From NCBI RefSeq assembly GCF_900129985.1, contig NZ_FQXN01000005.1, positions 111,444 to 175,443 on the forward strand: a stretch of DNA of 64,000 bases. The letters are read 5' to 3'. Source of the stretch: Thermosipho atlanticus DSM 15807. GTDB lineage: Bacteria; Thermotogota; Thermotogae; Thermotogales; Fervidobacteriaceae. A program made the translations under genes and the position numbers. Below the pieces are notes generated by a model, which made no database searches, was not told the DNA's origin, and worked only from the letters and a program-made list of their open reading frames with translations. Each line of letters starts with the position of its first letter. Positions within the stretch are counted from its first letter, which is position 1. Positions 56,169-64,000 of this stretch are shown piece by piece.

Positions 56169-58700
56169 TTATTGGTTCTTGTATAGTACGTATGCAGAAA
56201 TTCCTTCTAATGTTATTGTTCCGGATACTTTTTCTATGACATCTGTTCCTGCTTTTTTACCATTTACTACTACATTCCATTCTCCTGAAGGAAGTTCGTA
56301 AACTATTGGTTTTACATTTCCATTATATATTACTAAAATATCCTTCCAACTATCATTTCTGGCATTTCCAGTAATCATAAATGATACTACACGCCTAGTT
56401 TTACTTTTTAGGAATTTCAAGTGGTTTCTAATTTCTTCAGCAGAAGTTAATCTAAAAGCTGGATGTTCTTTTCTTAGCTTTATAAGCCCTTTATAATACT
56501 CGAATACATCAATGTATTCTAATTTTCTCTGATAATCAAGACCGTTTATGGAAATTGGGGCGTTATAAGAATTATCATTGAATTTTTTTGTTCTTGCAAA
56601 ATCTTGACCAGCATGAATAAATGGAATACCTTGAGAAGTGAGAATAATGGCTCCAGCTAACTTTTGAGCGTTTCTTAACATTTCATCTGTCCAGTTATAT
56701 TTTTTGTCTTGTTGAGCAGCAAGATAATTTTTATCCCAGAGAGTATGATTGTCATGAGCTGCAACGTAGTTTATTGTTTCTTCAGGATCTGATGCAAAAC
56801 TTTTTATTCTGTTATCGTAGTGTATACTTCCTACTACTCCTCTTTTAATTCTTGTTTCCTTACCTATAGCACCAAGTAGGAATCCTTTAACTTTTGCGTT
56901 AAATACAGAACCTCTTAAGGCATCTCTAAATTCATCATTAAATACAGCAATATGTGTACCTGCAACATCATTTTTACCAAATCTAATTGGGGCACCCCAA
57001 CCTCCCCAAGGTTCACCGTACAGAATAATTGTTGGATCAATTGCATGTACGGCTTTTTCTAGTTCTGTCATTGTCTTTTTATCAATTAATCCCATTTGGT
57101 CAAATCTATAGCCGTCAATATGGTATTCATTTATCCAGTATAATACGGTATCAATTATATATTTCCTCATCATAGGTCTTTCAGAGGCTATAACGTTTCC
57201 CACACCTGTTTCATTCAAGTACGCACCAGTTTTATCTGATCTATAGAAGTAGTATGGGACTGTTTGATCAAATGGAGAAAGTTCTCCTATGCCAAATGTA
57301 TGTGGAAATACCATATCAAGTATGACACGCAACCCTTTTTCATGAAATTTTTGGACCATTTGTTTTACCTCTTTTATTCTTACATAAGGATCGTAAGGAT
57401 TTGTTGAGTATCTTCCTTCTGGTACTGTAAAGAGTACGGGATCATAACCCCAATTGTAGCTTTTTTCAAAATCTCTTTCTGCTTCATCACCAGTATAAAA
57501 ATCAAACACTGGAAGTATGTGCACATGTGTTACTCCCAGTTCAACTAGATGTGATAGACCAGTTGATACTCCACCAGGTCCTTTAGTGTTTTCTTCTGTT
57601 AAACCAATGTAAGTAGCTTTGTTTTTAACACCAGAATTATCAAGGCCAGTCATATCAGCAATGTGAATTTCATAGATAATTGCATCTTCTAGCTTTTCCA
57701 TATAAGGTCTTACATCTTTTTCCCAGTTTGGAGGATTAGTCTTAGAAAGATCTATAACAGCACTTTTTGCTGAATTTTTATAAACAGCTTTTGAATAATA
57801 ATCGATTGTTTCTCTTATTTTTCCGTAACTTTCAAATCTGTATTTATAAAACACACCATCAAGATTTCCGTTTACTTTTGCTTCCCAAACACCATTTCCT
57901 ATGTATTTCATATCAATTATTTGATATGGAGTTTCATCTTCTCCGGTTTTATATAATAATACACTGGCTTTCTTTGAAACGGGAGACCATGTTCTAAATA
58001 TAGTATAGTCAGGTGTATAGATATATCCGAGTTCACCATCATAGTAATAATCATCTAATATATCTAACATGTAAACCGTTGCTGGTTTGAATCCTTTAAT
58101 GTGTAGTTGAACATTTTTTCTCAAATCATCTTCTGTGAGTTGATCCTTGAGAGTAATTCTGATGTAATTTGTTTTTGAAATATCAGTAGGATCGGCTTTT
58201 TCAATACTTAGTACTTTCCTTTCAACTCCATCAACTGTAACTTTTATATCTTTGAATGTTTTTGTATCGATTGGATTTGTAAGATATGCTTCAATGGTAT
58301 TTTTAGATTTAGCTGCAGCAAAAAATACCCTTGGACTTGTGTCAGGTTTTGTTGTGTATATTTCTTCTACACCTTGCAAAATCCACACCTCCGCCTTTCC
58401 ATTTTTTATATCTATAAATCTATCTTTGGCCACATCCTTCATTTGCCATTCATTAAGTCTAACAATAATTCCCACCTGTTCTAAATCCATATCAAGTACG
58501 ATTTTTGCAACCACTCCAAAATCGTCTTTTTCAGTAAATTGATAGGCTTTTCCTTCCATGGCTACAGGCTTCATTGGCCAAATCCATAAATTCCAACCAT
58601 CGTAATTATTGTCAAATCGATGGTAATGAACAATGATAGTTGTTTCTGCAAATAGAGTTAATGAAAGTAAGATAAATAAAAAAAACACAAACTTTTTCAT
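56169..58700 (-). CDS. pulA: Type I pullulanase, exported
   Basis: An 843-residue alpha-1,6-debranching enzyme with signal peptide [19 protein letters not shown]. An N-terminal CBM41-like module ([18 protein letters not shown], then KDRFID) precedes the type I pullulanase GH13 domain with its YNWGYDP motif. Catalytic residues: nucleophile Asp in [10 protein letters not shown] (about 528), Glu in YGEPWGGW (about 563) and Asp in [11 protein letters not shown] (about 648). Length matches what I recall of T. maritima PulA. It acts outside the cytoplasm on pullulan and starch branch points. It lies 13 bp after the maltosyltransferase gene and shares its promoter and operator. Confidence 0.95.
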   Translation of the reverse strand: MKKFVFFLFILLSLTLFAETTIIVHYHRFDNNYDGWNLWIWPMKPVAMEGKAYQFTEKDDFGVVAKIVLDMDLEQVGIIVRLNEWQMKDVAKDRFIDIKNGKAEVWILQGVEEIYTTKPDTSPRVFFAAAKSKNTIEAYLTNPIDTKTFKDIKVTVDGVERKVLSIEKADPTDISKTNYIRITLKDQLTEDDLRKNVQLHIKGFKPATVYMLDILDDYYYDGELGYIYTPDYTIFRTWSPVSKKASVLLYKTGEDETPYQIIDMKYIGNGVWEAKVNGNLDGVFYKYRFESYGKIRETIDYYSKAVYKNSAKSAVIDLSKTNPPNWEKDVRPYMEKLEDAIIYEIHIADMTGLDNSGVKNKATYIGLTEENTKGPGGVSTGLSHLVELGVTHVHILPVFDFYTGDEAERDFEKSYNWGYDPVLFTVPEGRYSTNPYDPYVRIKEVKQMVQKFHEKGLRVILDMVFPHTFGIGELSPFDQTVPYYFYRSDKTGAYLNETGVGNVIASERPMMRKYIIDTVLYWINEYHIDGYRFDQMGLIDKKTMTELEKAVHAIDPTIILYGEPWGGWGAPIRFGKNDVAGTHIAVFNDEFRDALRGSVFNAKVKGFLLGAIGKETRIKRGVVGSIHYDNRIKSFASDPEETINYVAAHDNHTLWDKNYLAAQQDKKYNWTDEMLRNAQKLAGAIILTSQGIPFIHAGQDFARTKKFNDNSYNAPISINGLDYQRKLEYIDVFEYYKGLIKLRKEHPAFRLTSAEEIRNHLKFLKSKTRRVVSFMITGNARNDSWKDILVIYNGNVKPIVYELPSGEWNVVVNGKKAGTDVIEKVSGTITLEGISAYVLYKNQ

Positions 58701-58713
58701 ACTACTTCCTCCC

Positions 58714-60720
58714 TTAAATATTAATTTTTATAAGAGCAAAATCACCAGGTGCCAACTTCATTTTAATAACATTATTATGGCTAAAGATAGGAAATTCTCC
58801 ATCTTTTTTCCATAATTTTATTGTTGAAACATTTATTTGTTTTCCATATGTTTCATTTAAATAAATCTCAAATTCTCTTTCCCAAGACAAATCAAGATTT
58901 CCTACTATTATGATCCCTTTGTCATCAATCCAATATGAATAGTTCGCTAAAAATCCATCTTGATAGTTAAAATAAACATATTTAAAATATCCTTCATTTA
59001 TAAACTTTTTGTATTTTTCTCTTTCCTTCATCAAACTTTTCAAAAAATCAGAAATACTGTTATCAGGTGAATTCCAATGAAGTACGTAATGGTCGAAGAA
59101 GGCAAGTTTTCCATAAAATTCGTCATCTGGTGAAAGAACTGTTTTTCCCCAAATTGTGTTATCTAAACCAAGGTTCATTGGCTGAATTTCTCCGATTTCT
59201 TGTCCTGAATTTATATACGGTACACCATTTGGCAAGAAATAAAGTAGAAAAGTAGCAAGGAATTTCAATTTATCTCCAAATTCCCTGGCAGAAATTCTAG
59301 GTGTATCTGGCGTTTCTACACATGAAAGGAAAGGAAGCTTCATATTGACAGAAGTTTCCTCAACAAGTTTATAAAACTTTTCTCTTCGGGCTACTGAGTA
59401 CCAGGTATTTCCTAAAATCATATGATACCCATCATTTTTTGCTTTTTCATCATTTTTCATTTCAAGTTCTTCAGCAATAAACACAAATGAAGGGTCGTAA
59501 TCTTTTGCTTTACTAATGATCATTTCTTGAAGCTTAGAGGGTAAAGCATGTCCCATATCTATTCTTGCCCCATCTATTCCAAACCTTTTTTGGTAACTGG
59601 GAATTATGTTTGATAAATACTCCCATAATTCAGTATTTGGCTTTTCGCCAGGAAATTTACTTGCTTTAATTACATCAAATAAAATATATGGTTTTTGTGT
59701 TTCTGAAACATAATTTTTAGAAGCAATGGGATTATCAAGATACAGTCTTAAGAAGGTAATGTCATCCCACGTAGGTTGTGTATCATTTACCCAATCAGAA
59801 AAACCAGGAGGAGTAACTATTCCAAATTCTTTAATAATATTCACTAATATATTTCCATCCATAGATTTTACTTTTTCCCATTTTTGTGGATTGAGTTTAT
59901 TTGGAGAGTCTACGAATTTTTTTAGATGTTTTCTAACTTCTAAGTTTCTGTAGATTATTTCTAGATCTTTTTCATCAGGGATTTTAAATGGAAGTTCTTT
60001 TATTTTTGGGGGGTTATACGTTGCAAGGTCTTCGATTTTTATCCAATAAAACCAATCAGGGTGTTCTCTAATAATATCAGAATCTCTTGAAGCAGTTCTG
60101 GGAATGAAATCTAGGATAACCCTAATATCCAAGATATGTGCTGCTTCTACAAGTGCTTTAAATTCATCCTCTACGTTAAAACTTTCAAGTAAAGGATCAT
60201 GATAACATTCATCTATCTCCAGTGGATTTTTAACGGCGTATGGTGAACCAATACTTCCTTTTTTAAATAAGTTACTAGTTTTACTTATGGGGAGCAAGTA
60301 TAGAGTGTTGATATTAAAAGATTTCAGATATAGGAGAAGAGCAATCATTTTTAAAAATGTTCCTGATTCTTTATAGCCTAAAATATCAATTTCTTCAAAT
60401 GTACCAAAGCCTTTATGATTGAAAGCAGATGTCATTCTCGGTAAGGAGCCATATATAACTGCCTGTTTTATCCAGTTAGAATTTGTTTCTCTTTTTATAT
60501 GAGAAAGAGGCTTGGAATAATCGATGTTGCCCGATTTTTCAAGAATGTAAGAGATAACTTTTGAAAAAAAGAGGTAGGGATCTACATAGTAAATCCCGTT
60601 TTTTTCATCAAAAATATCTCCATAGATTTTTTCATAACCTTTTACCCAAATTTTTGGAATAGCATAATTTCTTTTGTTAGTTATTTTCGATTTCAAGTAA
60701 CTTTCCAACTCTTTTAACAC
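58714..60720 (-). CDS. mmtA: Maltosyltransferase (MmtA-like, GH13)
   Basis: A 668-residue cytoplasmic enzyme that moves maltosyl units between maltodextrins. The sequence parallels T. maritima MmtA closely as I recall it: [42 protein letters not shown] (nucleophile Asp, about 387), FIAEELEM (Glu, about 415) and [11 protein letters not shown] (about 470). No signal peptide. The start is GTG behind GGAGG; a LacI-type operator lies 14 bp upstream. It heads the mmtA-pulA operon for alpha-glucan use. Confidence 0.9.
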   Translation of the reverse strand: MLKELESYLKSKITNKRNYAIPKIWVKGYEKIYGDIFDEKNGIYYVDPYLFFSKVISYILEKSGNIDYSKPLSHIKRETNSNWIKQAVIYGSLPRMTSAFNHKGFGTFEEIDILGYKESGTFLKMIALLLYLKSFNINTLYLLPISKTSNLFKKGSIGSPYAVKNPLEIDECYHDPLLESFNVEDEFKALVEAAHILDIRVILDFIPRTASRDSDIIREHPDWFYWIKIEDLATYNPPKIKELPFKIPDEKDLEIIYRNLEVRKHLKKFVDSPNKLNPQKWEKVKSMDGNILVNIIKEFGIVTPPGFSDWVNDTQPTWDDITFLRLYLDNPIASKNYVSETQKPYILFDVIKASKFPGEKPNTELWEYLSNIIPSYQKRFGIDGARIDMGHALPSKLQEMIISKAKDYDPSFVFIAEELEMKNDEKAKNDGYHMILGNTWYSVARREKFYKLVEETSVNMKLPFLSCVETPDTPRISAREFGDKLKFLATFLLYFLPNGVPYINSGQEIGEIQPMNLGLDNTIWGKTVLSPDDEFYGKLAFFDHYVLHWNSPDNSISDFLKSLMKEREKYKKFINEGYFKYVYFNYQDGFLANYSYWIDDKGIIIVGNLDLSWEREFEIYLNETYGKQINVSTIKLWKKDGEFPIFSHNNVIKMKLAPGDFALIKINI

Positions 60721-60733
60721 AAATCCACCTCCG

Positions 60734-60748
60734 TTGAAACGGTTCCAA
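60734..60748. promoter_or_regulatory. LacI-type operator of mmtA-pulA
   Basis: TTGAAACGGTTCCAA is a quasi-palindrome: the 7-nt halves around a central G match at 6 of 7 positions. It lies between the -10 (60763-60768) and the ribosome-binding site on the minus strand, where a bound repressor would block transcription. Confidence 0.6.
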
Positions 60749-60762
60749 TGAAACTCAAAAAA

Positions 60763-60771
60763 ATTATAACA
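60763..60771 (-). promoter_or_regulatory. Extended -10 promoter of mmtA-pulA
   Basis: The minus-strand sequence is TGTTATAAT, with TATAAT at 60763-60768. It is 43 nt upstream of the GTG start and just upstream of the operator. Confidence 0.55.
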
Positions 60772-60800
60772 TACAAAGTATAATTATTGAAGGAGAGGTT

Positions 60801-60848
60801 ATGAAAGTTCCAACATTTTTATTTAAATTATTATATCTTCATTTTTAA
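60801..60848 (+). pseudogene. Relic start of a divergent gene
   Basis: AAGGAG (60790-60795) precedes an ATG that opens a 15-codon frame beginning MKVPTFLFK, ended by TAA and running into the 3' end of an ABC-2 permease gene. A TATAAT lies at 60779-60784. An expression signal with almost no gene suggests a deletion that removed the body. MKVPT resembles LacI-type N-termini, and the site sits beside a LacI-type operator, but this identity is a guess. Confidence 0.35.
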
Positions 60849-61617
60849 AAATTTTGCTTGCCAAAAGAAAGACTGCAAGCCCAATTAAAATAAAAAAAAG
60901 CGAGTTTAGTATATAAACTTTTTCATATTGAATAGTATCACCAAGTGAGATGTACTTGAACAATGTAAAATACCTTATCCATTCTAGTTTTTTCATAGCG
61001 TTTCCAAATATATCGGCGATGAACATGATTAAAAAAATTCCTGATGACAGAGAAATAGTAATAAATGATTTTTGAAACAGTACTGAAAAAAGTACAGTTA
61101 GAGCTCCAAAAAAAATTTCAATAACATATAAATACAAAGCAAAACCTGCAAGGATAGAAGAATTGTATTCGTAGTGAACATAAATTTTAAAAAGCCATAA
61201 AACACTCAAGCAAAAAACAGACGCAAAAATAGTGTAGTAAACGAATAGTACTAAAAATTTCTTGAAAAATATTTTATTTCTGGTAAGGGGTTTCACCAAG
61301 AGATATTCTATTGTTTTTGTTTCATATTCAGATGTAAAAACATTAACGGCGAGAATAATCGCAAAAATTCCCGCAAAGATTTCTGCCATGAACATTACTT
61401 TAGCACTAAAAAATCCTTCCGGAGTTATAAAATTTTCTGATATATTAAGCAAATTTAGCATAAATTTTGGGAGAGAATTGATAAAATCTTTTAAAGAATC
61501 AGCATCTTCCATGACTCCATTTATGAATGGAGCTATAAGGGCAGCAAAAAAGAATAAAACAAAAGTCCAGATCAAAAAGATTTTTATATTAGATTTTAAT
61601 TCTTTTTGAAATAACAT
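60823..61617 (-). CDS. ABC-2 type transporter permease A
   Basis: A 264-residue membrane protein with about six hydrophobic segments. It opens with LFQKELKSNIKIFLIWTFVLFFFAA and contains FTSEYETKTIEYLLVKPLTRNKIFFKK (about 88), the cytoplasmic loop characteristic of ABC-2 permeases (EYE-KTIEYLL). It is paired with the similar permease B and the ATPase at 62443, forming a three-gene exporter. Substrate unknown (drug, bacteriocin or lipid). Confidence 0.85.
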   Translation of the reverse strand: MLFQKELKSNIKIFLIWTFVLFFFAALIAPFINGVMEDADSLKDFINSLPKFMLNLLNISENFITPEGFFSAKVMFMAEIFAGIFAIILAVNVFTSEYETKTIEYLLVKPLTRNKIFFKKFLVLFVYYTIFASVFCLSVLWLFKIYVHYEYNSSILAGFALYLYVIEIFFGALTVLFSVLFQKSFITISLSSGIFLIMFIADIFGNAMKKLEWIRYFTLFKYISLGDTIQYEKVYILNSLFFILIGLAVFLLASKIFKNEDIII

Positions 61618-61628
61618 TTAAACCCCTC

Positions 61629-62429
61629 CTAAATCTTTATATCTTGTGTTTCAAATATTTTTGCTGAAATAGCAAATATAAAAAAAGATACTAACAATAT
61701 CATTAAAGAATTAAAATAAAAACCTTTATTATTTTTTATTGTTTCAATTACTGGCATGTAATAGAATACACTAATTTTTCTAAGAAACTCCATATGTTTA
61801 ACACCTTTTGATATGGAATATCCAAAATACATGAAAAATAATATACCAAGTGAAAGAGAATTTGTTAATTTCCTGTTTTTCACTAATAATGATAAAAAAA
61901 CGGCAAGTGCTGCAAAGAAAAAAGCAGTAACTAATAAGTATACGCTGAAAGAAATTAATATTCTATTACTATAATTTCCCCTCACAAAGATTTTAAAAAA
62001 TGAAAGTAAACTTACTGAGAATATAAAAAATAGTAGAATTAAGTTTGTTGATAAAGCGAAAATTTTGTACAAAAATATTTTTCTTCTTGGAAAAGGTTTT
62101 ACAAGCAAATATTCAATTGTTTTGTGGTCATATTCACCTGCAAATAATTTATTTGCGAGAGTAGAACTGAATATTCCAAAAAATATGAACATAAATGTCA
62201 TTCCCTCTGTTCCAAAAAGACCTTCCGGTTTTGACATTATTGATATGTCCATATTTAAGGCATTTAAAAGTGTTTCGGGCATTTTTTCCAAAAAGAAAGT
62301 TAAGGGACTATTTTGTTGAATTATTAGATCTGTAAATGAAGAGTACATTAAATTAAACAAGATGATAACGACACTCCATATTATGAGATTTTTAAAAGTA
62401 TATTTAATTTCTTTTCTTATCAAATTCAT
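61629..62429 (-). CDS. ABC-2 type transporter permease B
   Basis: A 266-residue membrane protein, paralogous to permease A: LIRKEIKYTFKNLIIWSVVIILF at the start and FAGEYDHKTIEYLLVKPFPRRKIFLYK in the same loop. About six hydrophobic segments. The ATG at 62429 is chosen because AGAGGTG precedes it by 5 nt; an upstream reading from 62459 would overlap the ATPase gene and has no site. It probably forms a heterodimer with permease A. Confidence 0.85.
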   Translation of the reverse strand: MNLIRKEIKYTFKNLIIWSVVIILFNLMYSSFTDLIIQQNSPLTFFLEKMPETLLNALNMDISIMSKPEGLFGTEGMTFMFIFFGIFSSTLANKLFAGEYDHKTIEYLLVKPFPRRKIFLYKIFALSTNLILLFFIFSVSLLSFFKIFVRGNYSNRILISFSVYLLVTAFFFAALAVFLSLLVKNRKLTNSLSLGILFFMYFGYSISKGVKHMEFLRKISVFYYMPVIETIKNNKGFYFNSLMILLVSFFIFAISAKIFETQDIKI

Positions 62430-62442
62430 GTTTTCACCTCTA

Positions 62443-63303
62443 CTATTTATATAATTCAAGAAATATGTCTTCGAGAGCTGGATTTTTTATTTCAAGATCT
62501 TCAAAATCAGCTTTTAGTAAATCATTTAAAAATTCTTTCAAATTGGTGTTCTTTATTTCAAAAATATAAACATTTTCATTTGTTCTATATTTGTACTTTT
62601 CTAAGTGAGAAGCTTCCTTTAACCCATATACATATATTAACTTTTTGGAAATATCCTTTAATCCTTCTATTGTTCCAGATTTTACAATTATTCCATCTTT
62701 TATCATTGCAAAAGTATCACAAATTTTTTCGACTTCGGATAAAACATGTGATGAAAATAGGATAATTGCTCCTTCTTCTTTGTGCTTTTTTATTAAATTG
62801 TAAAACTTTTGTTGTACAAGAGGATCTAATCCATTTGTTGGTTCATCTAAAATCAGGTATTTTGGCCTATGTACAAGAGCTTGTAAGATTGCTACTTTCT
62901 TTTTGTTTCCTAAAGATAAGGCTTTAAATTTTTTATTCAGATCAATTCCTAAAATGTCAATCAATTCTTTTTCATAGCTTATATCAATTTTATTTTTATA
63001 AAAGGACCTGTTAAAATTTAAAAATTCTTTAACTTTCATATCTTCATAGAAGTTAACTTCTCCTGGGATGTATCCTATGTTTTCTTTAACAGAATCAATT
63101 TCATACGGCATTTTCTTATTTTCGATAAGTGCAACTCCTTCATCTGGTTTTAAAAAACCAGTTAAAATTCTAATTGTGGTTGTTTTCCCTGCTCCATTTG
63201 GCCCTATTAAACCTAAAATTTCGTGTTCTTTAATTTCAAAACTAACATTTTCAATTCCTTTATTTTTTCCGTAATATTTTTTTAGGTTTTTTACTACCAT
63301 CAT
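62443..63303 (-). CDS. ABC transporter ATPase
   Basis: A 286-residue ATPase for the adjacent ABC-2 permeases. Walker A GLIGPNGAGKTTTIRI (about 34-49), signature LSLGNKKKVAILQAL (about 130; Ser-Leu-Gly in place of Ser-Gly-Gly), Walker B YLILDEPTNGLDP (about 150) and the switch His in FSSHVLSEVE. This class drives export. Two adjacent ATGs follow GGAGGAAAA; the first is listed. The ext-10 TGCTATAAT reads on the minus strand at 63341-63349. Confidence 0.93.
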   Translation of the reverse strand: MMVVKNLKKYYGKNKGIENVSFEIKEHEILGLIGPNGAGKTTTIRILTGFLKPDEGVALIENKKMPYEIDSVKENIGYIPGEVNFYEDMKVKEFLNFNRSFYKNKIDISYEKELIDILGIDLNKKFKALSLGNKKKVAILQALVHRPKYLILDEPTNGLDPLVQQKFYNLIKKHKEEGAIILFSSHVLSEVEKICDTFAMIKDGIIVKSGTIEGLKDISKKLIYVYGLKEASHLEKYKYRTNENVYIFEIKNTNLKEFLNDLLKADFEDLEIKNPALEDIFLELYK

Positions 63304-63340
63304 TTTTCCTCCTTTTTAAGTTAAAAAGTAATTCCTTTGA

Positions 63341-63349
63341 ATTATAGCA
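63341..63349 (-). promoter_or_regulatory. Extended -10 promoter of the ABC-2 exporter operon
   Basis: The minus-strand sequence is TGCTATAAT, 38 nt upstream of the ATPase ATG and just downstream of the terminator of the preceding gene. Confidence 0.5.
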
Positions 63350-63366
63350 TGAAATTATTACATAAA

Positions 63367-63395
63367 AAAATCTCGCCCAATTTGGGCGAGATTTT
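63367..63395 (-). terminator. Terminator of the small secreted protein gene
   Basis: The 14-bp stem AAAATCTCGCCCAA/TTGGGCGAGATTTT is almost loopless. On the minus strand it ends in a T-run (63361-63370). Confidence 0.85.
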
Positions 63396-63411
63396 CATCT
63401 ACATACTCACT

Positions 63412-63978
63412 TTAATCAGCGTCATATACACATGTTCCCATTCCATAACCATATGCATGTTCTCTAACTTTGTTTTGTGGTCTGTTCATCATTCTACCTC
63501 TTACATTCCTTCTTTCCATTTCTGTATATGTATTTCCTCTGTTATTTTCCATTCCTCTTCTTGCAAATACTGGAAATCCGTTTTCTCTTACCACTATTTC
63601 TTTTCCATCTATTACTGCTTTGTCTACTACAATGTATGTTTCATCTTCTGTTGAAATTATTCTACCACTGATTTCTATATTTACTCCTACTTCTAAGCCA
63701 TCATACAACCAAATTGGTCCTGTGTGTACTTCATATTCTTCTCCTTCAGCATCAATGATTACTTCCATCCCTTCTCCTGGTATCATTTCAATTTCCTTTA
63801 CTGTACCTGATATGGTTGTTTCAGAAACTGTTGCTCCTTCAGGTAAATTTTGATAAAGTGGTTGTGTTCGACTTGTTGTGTTTGTCTGTACATAATTGCT
63901 CCTCCATGGTCCTACTGCAAATATACTTGCTGTTAACACTAATACTGTTAATAAAACTACACTAATCTTTTTAAACAT
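63412..63978 (-). CDS. Small secreted protein, unknown function
   Basis: A 188-residue protein with a signal peptide (MFKKISVVLLTVLVLTASIFA). The middle (about 50-125) is a beta-rich domain with the pattern ISGTVKEIEMIPGEGMEVIID, YEVHTGP, VGVNIEISGRII and TYIVVDKAVIDG, suggesting an OB-like fold. The C-terminal 60 residues are rich in Arg, Asn and Met (NNRGNTYTEMERRNVRGRMM). It ends with a single Cys near the C-terminus. ATG follows CAGGAGGTGG. It has its own terminator. No family was recognised. Confidence 0.7.
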   Translation of the reverse strand: MFKKISVVLLTVLVLTASIFAVGPWRSNYVQTNTTSRTQPLYQNLPEGATVSETTISGTVKEIEMIPGEGMEVIIDAEGEEYEVHTGPIWLYDGLEVGVNIEISGRIISTEDETYIVVDKAVIDGKEIVVRENGFPVFARRGMENNRGNTYTEMERRNVRGRMMNRPQNKVREHAYGYGMGTCVYDAD

Positions 63979-64000
63979 AATTCCACCTCCTGGTTTTTTT

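Overview
The window is a 64-kb piece of a low-GC bacterial chromosome. The protein set suggests a Thermotogales genome, most likely Thermosipho or a close relative. This is an inference from recalled protein resemblance: a TrpB2-type tryptophan synthase, a GH4 alpha-glucuronidase, a maltosyltransferase and an 843-residue type I pullulanase all closely resemble Thermotoga maritima proteins. Genes are densely packed, with many 1-4 bp overlaps, frequent TTG/GTG starts behind strong AGGAGG sites, short GC-rich rho-independent terminators and a recurrent extended -10 promoter (TGnTATAAT). No rRNA, tRNA, IS element or prophage was recognised.

Layout. 1-5.5 kb: glyA (cut by the window edge), three tandem type IV pilin-like genes, nagA, a minor prepilin and a CoA-binding protein. 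5.6-9.5 kb: an aldo/keto reductase, a decayed PhzF-family gene, and a dipeptide epimerase/transglutaminase pair. 9.5-12.7 kb: a complete tryptophan attenuator (leader peptide with three adjacent Trp codons, antiterminator and terminator) in front of a lone trpB2 whose 5' end is damaged, then a phosphoglucomutase. 12.7-22.7 kb: an inducible sugar operon with two identical LacI-type operators, an ABC importer, its LacI regulator, a GH130 phosphorylase, an AguA-type GH4 alpha-glucuronidase and two secreted proteins of unknown function. 22.8-23.0 kb: three degenerate repeats with CRISPR-like 63/64-nt periodicity. 23.1-25.3 kb: arsenic operon (arsR, acr3, phosphoesterase). 25.3-32.3 kb: mutL, a GH13 amylase, phosphoesterase, PHP protein and iorAB. 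32.6-36.4 kb: an anion permease, yqeH, pduL and purine nucleoside phosphorylase. 36.5-44.5 kb: a long minus-strand housekeeping set (prepilin-like protein, nusB, Asp23, efp, DUF2344, beta-propeller, lptB, skp, DEAD helicase, def, surE, mrp). 44.6-52.9 kb: ABC-F protein, a MATE pseudogene, mnmG, gdhA, mreB, a DMT transporter and a SLOG-type protein. 52.9-64 kb: ileS, a stand-alone receiver, pullulanase, maltosyltransferase, an ABC-2 exporter and a small secreted protein.

How the genes work together. Carbohydrate use dominates. Pullulanase acts outside the cell, with maltosyltransferase, GH13 amylase and phosphoglucomutase inside, forming an alpha-glucan route. The 12.7-22.7 kb operon looks built for importing and cleaving a glucuronic acid/mannose-containing oligosaccharide. 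Amino-acid and energy genes (gdhA, iorAB, pduL) fit fermentative metabolism. lptB, skp and the secreted proteins fit an organism with an outer envelope.

The strongest regulatory observation is the tryptophan attenuator controlling a single trpB2, which suggests indole salvage. The strongest metabolic observation is the glucuronide/mannoside operon with two uncharacterised secreted proteins. Gene decay is visible in the PhzF and MATE relics, the damaged trpB2 start and a relic start codon at 60.8 kb.
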